Of a DNA stretch of 64,000 bases, positions 43,248 through 51,573 are shown one piece after another (within the stretch, counting starts at the first letter, position 1; the number at the start of each line of letters is the position of its first letter). The translations under genes and the position numbers were made by a program. A model generated the notes under the pieces. The model was not told where the DNA came from. It searched no databases and saw nothing but the letters and a program-made list of their open reading frames with translations. This DNA is from Mesorhizobium sp. B2-1-1 (GTDB taxonomy: Bacteria; Pseudomonadota; Alphaproteobacteria; Rhizobiales; Rhizobiaceae), in the NCBI RefSeq assembly GCF_006442975.2, contig NZ_CP083954.1, positions 2,363,501 to 2,427,500 on the forward strand, read 5' to 3'.

Positions 43248-44072
43248 ATGGCGGCCCCACGAGCAGTTTGGAAAGGATTTCTGAAAGTCGGGTCCGTGTC
43301 GTGCGGAGTGAAGCTTGTGGGTGCAACCAGTGAGGCATCGAAAATCCACTTCAAGATTTTGAATAGGAAAGATGGATTGCCCGTCAAGGCTGCCTATGTT
43401 GACGAAGAGACGGGCGATGTCGTCGATAGCGAAAACCAAGTCAAAGGCTACGAGGCAGACGCGGGCGATTTCATCAAGGTCGAACCGGACGAGATCAAAA
43501 AGCTCAAGATGACGTCTGAGCACACGCTTGAGGTCGACGAGTTTGTCGCCATCAAGGACATCGACACGCGCTACCTGGAAAAGCCCTACTACCTGATCCC
43601 TGCCGACGGCGCTTCCACCGAGGCCTTCTCAGTGCTGCGCGAAGCGATGGCCAAGAAGGCTGTGGCGGCGCGGTCTTGCGTGGTGCTGTACCAACGCGGG
43701 CGCGAAGTCGTGATACAGCCATATGGCAAGGGAATGCTGCTTACCGAGTTGCGGACCCATGACGAAATGATCTCGGAAGAGACCGTATTCAAAGACCTGG
43801 AAAGCCATGAATATGACCAGGAACTGCTCGAAATCGCAGGCCTGCTGATCGACAAAAAAGTGACCAAGTTTGATCCGTCGAAATTTGAAGACACCTACGA
43901 GGATGCGCTCATCGCGTTGATCGACGCAAAACGCAAGGGCAAGCAGCCGCCCAAACCGGTGCCCCCGCCCAAGGAGAACGTTATCGATCTGGCGTCGGTT
44001 CTCCGCAAGAGTCTCGCCAAGGAAGGCATCAAGGACCGCCCCAAAGCCAAAGCCGGACGCAAATCGGCATAG
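43248..44072 (+). CDS. ku: Ku protein, non-homologous end joining
   Basis: The 274-residue bacterial Ku homodimer subunit starts at ATG 43248 behind a very strong site (ACAGGAGGACTGC). The core beta-barrel covers about residues 10-200: VWKGFLKVGSVSCGVKLVGAT, YVDEETGDVV, KGYEADAGDFIKV, YLEKPYYLIPAD, and YQRGREVVIQPYGKGMLL. A basic C-terminal tail ends with KAKAGRKSA. It binds double-strand DNA ends and recruits the ligase LigD. No ligD lies within the window; rhizobia often encode several Ku/LigD sets elsewhere. A pause after the preceding gene and its own site argue for independent expression. Confidence 0.96.
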   Translation: MAAPRAVWKGFLKVGSVSCGVKLVGATSEASKIHFKILNRKDGLPVKAAYVDEETGDVVDSENQVKGYEADAGDFIKVEPDEIKKLKMTSEHTLEVDEFVAIKDIDTRYLEKPYYLIPADGASTEAFSVLREAMAKKAVAARSCVVLYQRGREVVIQPYGKGMLLTELRTHDEMISEETVFKDLESHEYDQELLEIAGLLIDKKVTKFDPSKFEDTYEDALIALIDAKRKGKQPPKPVPPPKENVIDLASVLRKSLAKEGIKDRPKAKAGRKSA

Positions 44073-44744
44073 TCGCGGATTTGGCTGTCTGCTTTCTTCG
44101 AATTATGACCGAAAACGATCCTGTGCCGGGATCAGAAAAGATCGATTGGTCGCTCGGGCTCGGGGCTTCCGCCCGAGTCATTCGCGCGGTGCAGGGGCGC
44201 GTCGCCTTTAACCCCAAGATGCACGTCCCATCGACTGCGAAAAGGCGGGCTTTGCAGACAGGCGGTGACGGCTGCCGCCCCTCCAGTCAATAATGTGCTT
44301 CTTTTCACATGGAGATACTCACCGAAAGATACATTGATCAAATCATATTGTTCGATTTTGGGGTCGAAAGGGGAATCGCCAACATATGCACGTCGCAATA
44401 AGGAGAATTGGACGAGATGCAATTCATTGGGATAAATTGCACATAACGCAATGACTCGATGAATTGTAGGTTGAGGGGCAACAAAGGCATTGCGAATATC
44501 TGTCGTCTTGTCTGTGATTTAACCATAGCTGGTACACGAAAAGGCAATTAGTGATCGTCGGGCCGGGCTAGCGTTATTCCTCCGCGGTTTGGAGATGGTG
44601 CGTCCGCTCCCGAATGTGCCCAGCGTCGCGATACAAGCGGCGTGAGTTGGATGTCCAAGAGAGGGCTTGCAGTGCACCAACGTGCATATCTCGACGAGTG
44701 TTGGTGTTGCCGGAACCGTGGTCGACCAGGCAGGGAGAACTCAG
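44073..44744. other. Non-coding region, partly AT-rich
   Basis: This 670-bp stretch lies between ku and the universal stress gene. From about 44300 to 44530 it is notably AT-richer than the rest of the window (for example ATTGATCAAATCATATTG), but no convincing gene is present. GCTCGGG/GCCCGAG arms at about 44156-44180 can pair. Part of it must be the promoter of the gene at 44745. A foreign origin of the AT-rich segment is possible. Confidence 0.4.
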
Positions 44745-45197
44745 ATGTACACTCATATCCTCGTGAGCACGGATGGCTCCGACGTCGCCAGGAAGGGCGT
44801 TGAGCAGGGGATAGCCCTGGCGAAAGCCTTGGCTGCCAAGGCGACAGTTGTCACGGTCACGGAGCCAATGCTGATTGACTATGGAACCGGATTTACCTCC
44901 GGGTCTATTCCTTCGCAGGAGGAGGTTGATAGTTTTGAGGCCGCGAGCAAGGAATTCGCAGGGCAAGTCCTCGATCAAGTCAGGGAGGCAGCCGACCGGA
45001 TGGGGGTTTCCGCAGAATTTCTACATGTCCCGGATACCTACCCGGCCAAGGCGATTATCGACACCGCCAAGTCACGAGGCTGCGACCTGATTGTGATGGC
45101 TTCCCATGGCCGTCGTGGCATCAGAAAGCTTTTGCTGGGAAGCCAGACGTCGGAGGTTCTCGCGGATGGAAGTGTGCCTGTATTGGTCGTGCGGTAG
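44745..45197 (+). CDS. Universal stress protein (UspA family)
   Basis: The 150-residue single-domain Usp has MYTHILVSTDGSDVARKG at the N-terminus (the TDGS-type nucleotide contact) and the ATP-binding tail MASHGRRGIRKLLLGSQTSEV (G-x2-G-x9-G-S/T motif), then VPVLVV. The ATP-binding class of Usp is therefore likely. ATG 44745 is preceded by CAGGGAGAAC. Usp proteins dimerise and respond to nutrient and oxygen stress. It is monocistronic, with no adjacent gene in the same direction. Confidence 0.93.
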   Translation: MYTHILVSTDGSDVARKGVEQGIALAKALAAKATVVTVTEPMLIDYGTGFTSGSIPSQEEVDSFEAASKEFAGQVLDQVREAADRMGVSAEFLHVPDTYPAKAIIDTAKSRGCDLIVMASHGRRGIRKLLLGSQTSEVLADGSVPVLVVR

Positions 45198-45334
45198 CCA
45201 AACGAAACCGGAGAAGCGCCGGCTTCCTCTGCGCTCAAGCTTCCGGAGAGACGGTGTCCTGTGACGAGGATGTCTCCACGCGTCGGCCTCGGCATTTAGA
45301 GGTGCCGCGCAATGGCATTCATGATTGCCGCAGG

Positions 45335-45943
45335 CTAGACAACGATAACGCGCGCGCCGTTGCGCACCGTTCCGAAGAGTTCAAAAATATGCTCGTTCAA
45401 CATCCTGATGCAGCCGGATGATGCAGCTTTTCCAATGGTCCACGGCTCATTGGTCCCATGAATGCGATACAGCGTGTCCTGGCCATTGCGATACAGATAC
45501 AGCGCCCGGGCGCCGAGAGGATTGTTTGGGCCTCCCGGAACGCGCTGCGGCAAGCTCGGATTACGGCGTCGCATGTTGGCGGTGGGGGTCCAGGTCGGCC
45601 ATTGGGCTCTTCGTTCAACGATGGCTTCTCCACCCCATCGCTGTCCATCCCGACCGACAGCGATGCCGAAGCGGATCGCCCTGCCTGCGTCTTCGACATA
45701 GTACAGGAAGCGCTCCTGCTTGTTGATTAGGATTGTTCCGGCGGTTTCCCTACCCAAGTAAGGCACTGTTTGCCGACGGAATTGCCGGGGGATGCGCGTC
45801 TTGTCTACGAGAGGGATGTCAAAAGGCTTATCTGGAATTCTCCCGATATACCAACTCTTTTGGGAAGCTTCCGCATGCCCGGACAGCGCCAGAAATGATA
45901 TTCCCCCAACGATCACGGATCGTCTGCTCAAAGAATTCACCAA
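45335..45943 (-). CDS. L,D-transpeptidase (YkuD domain), exported
   Basis: The 202-residue protein has an N-terminal twin-Arg/hydrophobic leader (RRSVIVGGISFLAL, cleavage near AEA-SQ). Its YkuD domain carries the catalytic motif H-x-x-N-E-P-W then SSGCIRM (YRIHGTNEPW and ASSGCIRMLNEH; His and Cys present). These enzymes form 3-3 cross-links in peptidoglycan or attach proteins to the wall. It acts in the periplasm. No partner gene is adjacent; the gene is convergent with the universal stress gene. Confidence 0.93.
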   Translation of the reverse strand: MVNSLSRRSVIVGGISFLALSGHAEASQKSWYIGRIPDKPFDIPLVDKTRIPRQFRRQTVPYLGRETAGTILINKQERFLYYVEDAGRAIRFGIAVGRDGQRWGGEAIVERRAQWPTWTPTANMRRRNPSLPQRVPGGPNNPLGARALYLYRNGQDTLYRIHGTNEPWTIGKAASSGCIRMLNEHIFELFGTVRNGARVIVV

Positions 45944-46191
45944 ATGAACCTCCGAAATTTAATGACTTCTTGGCTGGTATTTTATGAGCTTCGATGAGCC
46001 TGCGCTATCGGGACCAACACTTCTGACATCGGCCTCTCCGCTGAGGGTGCAATCTCTTATGTCATACGAGCGCCTCGTCAGACTGCGTGGTGTTCCCGGC
46101 GGGCAGTTCGAACCGGCGCCCAATCTCCAGCTTCGCCAAGGAATGGGTTCACTCTTGTCTTCGACAAGATTACCTCAGCCGAAGACTCCAA

Positions 46192-47259
46192 TCACGTAGT
46201 CGAAAGCTGATGGCTGAGAAGGCAATTGTTGGCCAGGAGGCTGTTCAGAGAAGGTTTGCCGTTGTTCGACCGCTCCGCCAACGGAGGGTGCTTGAGGCCC
46301 AGCCAGCCCGCCTCCCGCGCCTCTTTGGGCGAGATTCCGAACTCGCGCCTGAATGTCCGGCTATATGTCGAGGGATCCATGAAGCCCCACTCCTCCGCAA
46401 TGCTCGAAATCGGGCGTCCATCCGCGATGTTTCCGAGCGCGTCCCTCGTTTTCAGCAGCCGCTGTCGCCGGATATAGTGCGAGATTCCTCCGGCTGGTTC
46501 GAAAATCCGATAAAGTCGAGAGCGTGAAATTCCGAGGTCTTGCGAGAGCTTTCCCGGTGTCAGATTCCGGTCGGCCAGATTGGCTATTATGATCTTGTTC
46601 GCGCGGGCCATGATGACCGCGTCGATCGGCTCCTGTGCTTCGAAAAAGTGATCCCGGGACGGGGAAATGCACGCGGCAAGCAGGCTGGTGGTCGCCGATG
46701 CGACATACGGGACGTCGCTTTCCGTGCGATGGGGGAAGGAATGATAGAGCAGCAGAACATAGTCGGCGACGAATGCGGCCATCTCGGGCCGGATATCGAG
46801 CGTGAAGGGTTGCGAGAAGGCGAAATCCCGCGGAAGGAATAGCGCAAGGACACCGTCATCCTCACCCTGGTCTTCATGGGGTGCACCCAGGCATTGCCAG
46901 CGCAGCTGTCCCATTCTTGGCGTGCCGCCGCCCGCGGGGATTGTCTGGGGCACCGAAAGAGCCCAGTGGTCGAACACCGGACTCTTTCTGCTGCGCCACC
47001 GCCGACGGTACCCCATCCCGGGATATTCGATGAAAGCCAGCACGAGGCTCTCCAACCGCCACGCCCGCTCGCGCGCAGAGAACGAGCCGAACTCGTCTCG
47101 CAGCAATTCGACGTCGGCTATATTTGAGTGCCAACTCCGGAAAAGGTCGAATTGCTCGGGCGGTGGCGCCTGCGAGGTATCAACGTCTACGACGCATCTT
47201 AGAGGTTCTGGGGTCCCGATCGTTTCGCTTTCGCTGACAATTGATGGCTTGTCTTGCAT
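46192..47259 (-). CDS. AraC-family transcriptional regulator (paralogue A)
   Basis: The 355-residue regulator has an N-terminal ligand/cupin-like domain starting VVDVDTSQAPPPEQFDLFRSW (residues about 25-190). The AraC HTH follows at about 245-335: LSQDLGISRSRLYRIFEPAGG, HYIRRQRLLKTRDAL, ISSIAEEWGFMDPSTYSRTF and FREFGISPKEAREAGW. Two further genes (47792 and 62063) have the same architecture and many identical residues, so the three form a paralogous family. Targets are unknown. Upstream DNA to 47544 also contains a small frame. Confidence 0.9.
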   Translation of the reverse strand: MQDKPSIVSESETIGTPEPLRCVVDVDTSQAPPPEQFDLFRSWHSNIADVELLRDEFGSFSARERAWRLESLVLAFIEYPGMGYRRRWRSRKSPVFDHWALSVPQTIPAGGGTPRMGQLRWQCLGAPHEDQGEDDGVLALFLPRDFAFSQPFTLDIRPEMAAFVADYVLLLYHSFPHRTESDVPYVASATTSLLAACISPSRDHFFEAQEPIDAVIMARANKIIIANLADRNLTPGKLSQDLGISRSRLYRIFEPAGGISHYIRRQRLLKTRDALGNIADGRPISSIAEEWGFMDPSTYSRTFRREFGISPKEAREAGWLGLKHPPLAERSNNGKPSLNSLLANNCLLSHQLSTT

Positions 47260-47313
47260 TGAGGCAAACTCATTGCTGGAAAGAGGGTGACGGCAACCCC
47301 ATGGAATTCTCGA

Positions 47314-47544
47314 TCAAGAGACCAGACGTATCGGGCTCATCCCCGGCGGATGTAGCCGCGGCGAGATCGAGGTTATGGGACTTGAAATCCTGACACCCGC
47401 ACCTGCTTGGGTGGTATAGAACCAGTCGACAAGAACATCTCGCCCAGCCAGCAGAATCGATGATGTGCGGATGTCGGCAGCGTGTATGGCAACTGCTCCA
47501 GCGATCGGCTCGCCAAGAGTATCGCTTCGTACTGTTACCTCCAT
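47314..47544 (-). CDS. Hypothetical small protein between two AraC regulators
   Basis: The frame of 76 residues begins at ATG 47544 (or the adjoining GTG 47547) with an upstream AGGAG at a good distance (TAGGAGCTTGTG). The product MEVTVRSDTLGEPIAGAVAI has a mixed beta-type N-terminal half and a Ser/Pro-rich C-terminus. No signal peptide, membrane helix or known motif is visible. It could be a real small protein co-regulated with the AraC genes, but the ribosome site is the only support. Confidence 0.4.
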   Translation of the reverse strand: MEVTVRSDTLGEPIAGAVAIHAADIRTSSILLAGRDVLVDWFYTTQAGAGVRISSPITSISPRLHPPGMSPIRLVS

Positions 47545-47791
47545 CACAAGCTCCTATCGAGCTAGCAGATCAACAATGAACGATGTGCTTTTCGCAAGGA
47601 GACGGTCCTGACAATTAAAAATCCAGAGTGGAGTTATCGAAAATCGTGATGCTAATGACGAGGACACGGCCGAGCTTAAACGGTCATCGATTTTTGAAAA
47701 ATATGCGAGGAATCCATAATATGGGTTTGACGTATATTTCTTGTAGCTTGTGGGATGATCTCCAGGCGCCCCGACCTCTGCCAGGAATCCG
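47545..47791. other. Gap upstream of the small hypothetical gene
   Basis: No gene is seen. CTTTTCGCAAGGAGAC at about 47588-47603 resembles the palindrome upstream of paralogue B (see 48923), followed by GACAATTAAAA here and by GACAATAAAA there. It may be a second copy of a regulator site. Confidence 0.35.
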
Positions 47792-48862
47792 TCACTGTCT
47801 TGAAGAAAGGGACAATCCCAATGAATTGTTGATCAGAAGGTTGCTCAGGATGCCAGCATCCGCGAGGGGCTCATCCACAGTCAGCCAGGTCGAATGCTTG
47901 ACGCCCTGCCACCCGAGTTCGCGCGCTTCCCTTGGAGAGATGCCGAACTCTGTTTTGAACATCCGGCTGTAGGTAGACGGATCTTGGAAGCCCCATACTT
48001 CGGCAATGCTGGAGATCGTTCGCCTGTCCGAACTGTCCGCTAGAGCGTCGCGCGTTTTCAGCAGCCGCTTGCGCCGCACATAGTTGGACACACCGCCCAC
48101 CGGCTCGAAAATCCGGTAGAGACGGGAGCGTGAGACACCGACCGCACGGCAGAGTTTGTTGGGCGTCAAGTCGGGATCGCTCAACCTCTCTGCGATACGC
48201 TTGGCAATCCGAGCGGCAGACACCGCGTTCACAGGCCCTTGCGCCTCTGCCAGATGATCTTTTGTCGGCATAAGAGCAGCCGCGGAAATGTTGGCAGTCG
48301 CGGTGACGATATGGGGCAGATCCGCTTCTCTCAAATGAGGAAGTGAGCGGTGCAGCAGAACGGCGTAGTGCGCAAGAAAATCCAGTGCCTCGTCGCTGGC
48401 TTCGATTTTCGATGATCTGGTTGCCGGCCATGTGCGGGGCAGAAACAGTGTGATGAACAGATCATCGTTGCTCACTCCAACATCGGGCAAGGCCAGACAC
48501 CTCATGCGGGGCCGACGAGATATCATCTCGCCGGCAGCAGACTGCGAGAACGGCACGGACAGCATCCAGTGATCCAACAGGGACCGTCTGCGATGTTCCC
48601 ATTGTATCTCGTAGCCGGAGCCTGGGATTTCGATGGAACTCAACGCCAGATCGCCCAACTGCCATACCTGATGACGAGCCGGGAACACGGCGTGCTCGGC
48701 CCGAAGAAGCTGTATTTCGGCAACCCCAGCAAACCATGATCGATAGAAATCAAACTGTTCGGCTGGGGGTGCCGACAAGCTATTTACGTCGATGGCGCAT
48801 CTTAGAGGCTCATCCGCAAAAGGGTCGGTGGGAATGCCGGCAGCGGTTACTCTCGCGTCCAT
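47792..48862 (-). CDS. AraC-family transcriptional regulator (paralogue B)
   Basis: The 356-residue regulator has the same two-domain layout as paralogue A: an N-terminal CAIDVNSLSAPPAEQFDFYRSWF and a C-terminal AraC HTH (GVSRSRLYRIFEPVGG, NYVRRKRLLKTRDALA, ISSIAEVWGFQDPSTYSRMF). Roughly half of the residues seem shared with A and C. ATG 48862 has AGGAG a few bases upstream (CAGGAGTTTGTT). A 17-bp palindrome lies about 65 bp upstream. The gene's effector and targets are not predictable. Confidence 0.9.
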   Translation of the reverse strand: MDARVTAAGIPTDPFADEPLRCAIDVNSLSAPPAEQFDFYRSWFAGVAEIQLLRAEHAVFPARHQVWQLGDLALSSIEIPGSGYEIQWEHRRRSLLDHWMLSVPFSQSAAGEMISRRPRMRCLALPDVGVSNDDLFITLFLPRTWPATRSSKIEASDEALDFLAHYAVLLHRSLPHLREADLPHIVTATANISAAALMPTKDHLAEAQGPVNAVSAARIAKRIAERLSDPDLTPNKLCRAVGVSRSRLYRIFEPVGGVSNYVRRKRLLKTRDALADSSDRRTISSIAEVWGFQDPSTYSRMFKTEFGISPREARELGWQGVKHSTWLTVDEPLADAGILSNLLINNSLGLSLSSRQ

Positions 48863-49515
48863 AACAAACTCCTGTCGTACATGAGACGCCGAAGTATAGG
48901 CAGCTCAAGAGGTCGGCAGGCCGTTTCCCGCAAGGAAACCGACAATAAAACACACCCTCAACCTGCCGCCGCGGATGAGATTGATTTTGAGGCAATCTTA
49001 AGCCGGAGATGCTCCCCTAGAGTGGGCTAGGAATCCCAAACGTAGACAATGCGTTTATTTCTCGTGGAAGCTGGGACAGCGTTTTCGCATCGTATTTACC
49101 CTTGCGACTATGGCCATTCTCATCGGCGCCGAGCGCGCCATGTGGAGTGACCTTGCGTTTCTCTTGCTTGCGACCAACCGGTCGGAAGGTTTGTTGCGGC
49201 CCCACTGAGGTCGCGCCATCAGAATCTCCTGACGGCCAACCAATTTCTATCCACTTTCCGACGGAGTGCCCGAAAGCTCTCGGATTGGGGTGGTTCAGCA
49301 GGCAACTAGGCCGAATGCGGGCTGCACATAGCTGTGATGAGGCCCTACGCGTAGGTGTGTCGTTGGCTTTAGGATTCGCCGACCGCGGGGGATCCGGCAT
49401 TTCTGCCGACTGCCTCCGTCCACAGGAGCCGACGGCTTCATCGTCTTCCCATCCTGATCAAAATGCCTGAGGCACCGCGTTAACCAGCCTCGGATCGGCA
49501 GGTTTGAGCATCCCA
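48863..49515. other. Intergenic region between two AraC-type genes, with a palindrome
   Basis: There is no supported gene in 650 bp; frames on either strand lack ribosome sites and known motifs. The main structure is the palindrome annotated separately at 48923. Confidence 0.4.
48923..48939. promoter_or_regulatory. Palindrome upstream of AraC paralogue B
   Basis: GTTTCC (48923-48928) and GGAAAC (48934-48939) are perfect inverted arms around CGCAA, about 60-75 bp upstream of the start at 48862. A related half-conserved sequence lies upstream of 47544. It is a candidate operator for one of the AraC paralogues. Confidence 0.45.
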
Positions 49516-50511
49516 TCAGTCTGGTGCTGCGTGTCTCCAGAAGCGCCGACGCGCCTCACTGGGGGAGCATCCGAAGATTGACGTATAGGCTCCAGCGAAA
49601 CGGCCCAGGTGCCAGAAACCAAAGCTCATGGCGATGTCGGTGATCGAGAGGCGATCGCCCTGCGTCAGGATAAGGCCGTGCGCGGCCCGAAGCCGCCGCT
49701 CCCGCTCGTAAGCTCGAGGGCTGACTCCCAGACGTTCCTGAAAGGCGCGCTCCAACATTCGCTCGCCAATGCCCAGTACCTCGCAGACTGCACTGACGGA
49801 AACAGGGCTATGAGGCCTTGCCTCCAGAATGGCCAGGGTGGCATCAACGATATCGCGCCGATCGCTGGAGCCGAAGGTGCGGGGGGATGGTTGCTCCGTG
49901 AGGGAAAGCACCCGCGCGAGCGCGGCGCCCGCTTCGCTCGCCGCAACGGCCAGGCCGGCACTTAGGTCATAGCCACGCTGTGCTGCAGCTTCCGCGAACC
50001 CGACGGTTCGCAGCAGCCTCTGCTGAAGCTCCAGCTCGGCTCCTGCCGTGAGGCGTTGCTCATGTATCCCTGGCATCAGCGCGGTCCTCTGGCCCAGGTG
50101 GGAGGCTGATGCCGTGCGCAGAGACTCGAGCGCGGACCCACGCAGACCGATCCGCATGAGGCGATAGCTTCCTGGCATCTCCAGCTTGAATTCTGTTCCC
50201 GGGCCGATGATCCGCAACTGCGGTACTTCACTCCGTTGTCCGTTGAAGGTCGTGCCTTCGCCCCAGAGGAACACCGCCGTCAACGCATCGTCATTGATCG
50301 CCCCGGACATGGCGATGCCACCCTTGTCCCGCAAATCCAGGACGAACGCGTCGCCATAGTCTATCGTTGCAAGGCTCGATGCATGGCGCTGCTCGCCAAT
50401 CTGCTGGATATGGAATTTCGCGTCGGGATCGGACTCGCGGGTGCGCGCGACCACGGAATTATACTGGCGGGCGTACCAGTTAGGAGCCTCCAACAACGAG
50501 GGCCTCTCCAA
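49516..50511 (-). CDS. AraC-family regulator with FWHLGRFA-type HTH
   Basis: The protein is about 331 residues. An N-terminal sensor region (ANWYARQYNS-like start, then a beta-rich domain) is followed by an AraC HTH at about 220-325: VCEVLGIGERMLERAFQERLG, YERERRLRAAHGLIL, ITDIAMSFGFWHLGRFA and FGCSPSEARRRFW. The FGFWHLGRFA form marks the EutR-like branch, not the family of paralogues A, B and C. The start is uncertain: TTG 50511 is chosen because a hairpin (50531-50556) lies just upstream; a TTG at 50568 is possible. No target is evident. Confidence 0.75.
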   Translation of the reverse strand: MERPSLLEAPNWYARQYNSVVARTRESDPDAKFHIQQIGEQRHASSLATIDYGDAFVLDLRDKGGIAMSGAINDDALTAVFLWGEGTTFNGQRSEVPQLRIIGPGTEFKLEMPGSYRLMRIGLRGSALESLRTASASHLGQRTALMPGIHEQRLTAGAELELQQRLLRTVGFAEAAAQRGYDLSAGLAVAASEAGAALARVLSLTEQPSPRTFGSSDRRDIVDATLAILEARPHSPVSVSAVCEVLGIGERMLERAFQERLGVSPRAYERERRLRAAHGLILTQGDRLSITDIAMSFGFWHLGRFAGAYTSIFGCSPSEARRRFWRHAAPD

Positions 50512-50530
50512 GTCTTTTGTCCGGACTGGA

Positions 50531-50556
50531 GTTGGACGCGATCGCTTTCGTCCAAC
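50531..50556 (-). terminator. Hairpin after the small membrane gene
   Basis: Perfect 8-bp arms, GTTGGACG (50531-50538) and CGTCCAAC (50549-50556), have a 10-nt spacer. It lies nine bases past the stop of the small membrane gene (50565) and before the regulator. There is no T tract. It may be a terminator or an operator. Confidence 0.4.
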
Positions 50557-50564
50557 TCGATAAG

Positions 50565-50765
50565 TCAAGCAACCGAGTCCGGCTTGTTTCTGCGGGCGAT
50601 CTTTATAATCAGAAGAATGATTCCGATAGCAAAGAGAAGACAGCCAACCATGATGCTCGATGGAGAGCCATAGCGATAGCCCGATGCAAAAATGAGAAAG
50701 CCTATGAGCAAGAGGCCGATAGCTATCAATTTGTTTGCCAACAAGGCCTTGGTGTTTCCTTCCAT
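50565..50765 (-). CDS. Small two-span membrane protein
   Basis: The 66-residue protein has two hydrophobic helices (about residues 8-28 and 38-56) and a basic C-terminus (IKIARRNKP). ATG 50765 has AGGAG about eight bases upstream (AAGGAGCTGCTACA), supporting real translation. No known family is recognised. It follows the MgtC/SapB-like gene (62 bp apart, same strand) and may be co-transcribed with it. It could be a regulator or stabiliser of that protein, which is only a guess from position. Confidence 0.65.
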   Translation of the reverse strand: MEGNTKALLANKLIAIGLLLIGFLIFASGYRYGSPSSIMVGCLLFAIGIILLIIKIARRNKPDSVA

Positions 50766-50827
50766 TGTAGCAGCTCCTTAAAATTTGACGTTTCGAGGTG
50801 GTGTCGAGGGTCTTTCTGGCTTTCGCT

Positions 50828-51535
50828 CTATTCGGTCTTTTCTTCCGGCTCCCAGGAAGCCGACTGAACATTCGAGTCGAGCGCGAGGTGAGCGACGACG
50901 CGTTCGACTGATTGCGCATCATCACGGTTGCTGAACAACGTTGCTTCTATTCTCATGGCGTCGCCCTCATTGATGGGATGGCTGTTAAGGGAGCGTAGGC
51001 GGAGGAGGTTTGTATTGATGGTCTGAAGCAGAATCGATCTGAGCAAATAAACATTATCCCGTGAGCATACGATCTCTATGGTGTACGTGTATTCGACGGC
51101 AGGTTGTTCCTGAGAGTGCCTTCGAAAGAATCTTGAGAAATTAGGAAGAAGCGAATTGAGTATAATAATGAGCATTGCGGTTTCCGCGGCCAGCAGCAGA
51201 AAGCCAAAGCCTACGAAGACCCCGACAGAGCCAGTGCTCCAGATCGTCGCGGACGTACTCAACCCTCTTATGTTGGAACCGTCCCTGATGATCAGGCCGG
51301 CGCCAAGGAAGCCAATGCCGGTTACGACCTGAGCCCCCATTCTAAGATCGAGACCTGAGCCAAGAGCGCCCGGCAGTGAGGAGTATGCCGCCGCGCCCAG
51401 TGCGACCAGCGCGTGCGTCACAAGTCCTGTATATTGTTGCCGGTACTGGCGTTCCGCACCGATCAGCGCGCCGAGCAGCAACGCAAGCACAAGCTTCAGC
51501 AGGATTGATTGAGTTATCGCGACTTCAGCTTCCAA
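50828..51535 (-). CDS. MgtC/SapB-family membrane protein
   Basis: The 235-residue protein has the MgtC fold at residues about 10-130: LLGALIGAERQYRQQYTGLVTHALVALGAAAYS, TGIGFLGAGLIIRDGSNIRGLSTSATIWSTGSVGVFVGFG, with four or five helices. A cytoplasmic C-terminal domain of ACT-like predicted shape (residues about 145-225) is the usual second half. The family links to Mg2+ homeostasis and acid/phosphate stress in intracellular bacteria. ATG 51535. A small membrane gene follows downstream on the same strand. Confidence 0.92.
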   Translation of the reverse strand: MEAEVAITQSILLKLVLALLLGALIGAERQYRQQYTGLVTHALVALGAAAYSSLPGALGSGLDLRMGAQVVTGIGFLGAGLIIRDGSNIRGLSTSATIWSTGSVGVFVGFGFLLLAAETAMLIIILNSLLPNFSRFFRRHSQEQPAVEYTYTIEIVCSRDNVYLLRSILLQTINTNLLRLRSLNSHPINEGDAMRIEATLFSNRDDAQSVERVVAHLALDSNVQSASWEPEEKTE

Positions 51536-51573
51536 ATGTTCATTCCGTCTGATTCAAAATGCAGGGGCTTTCA

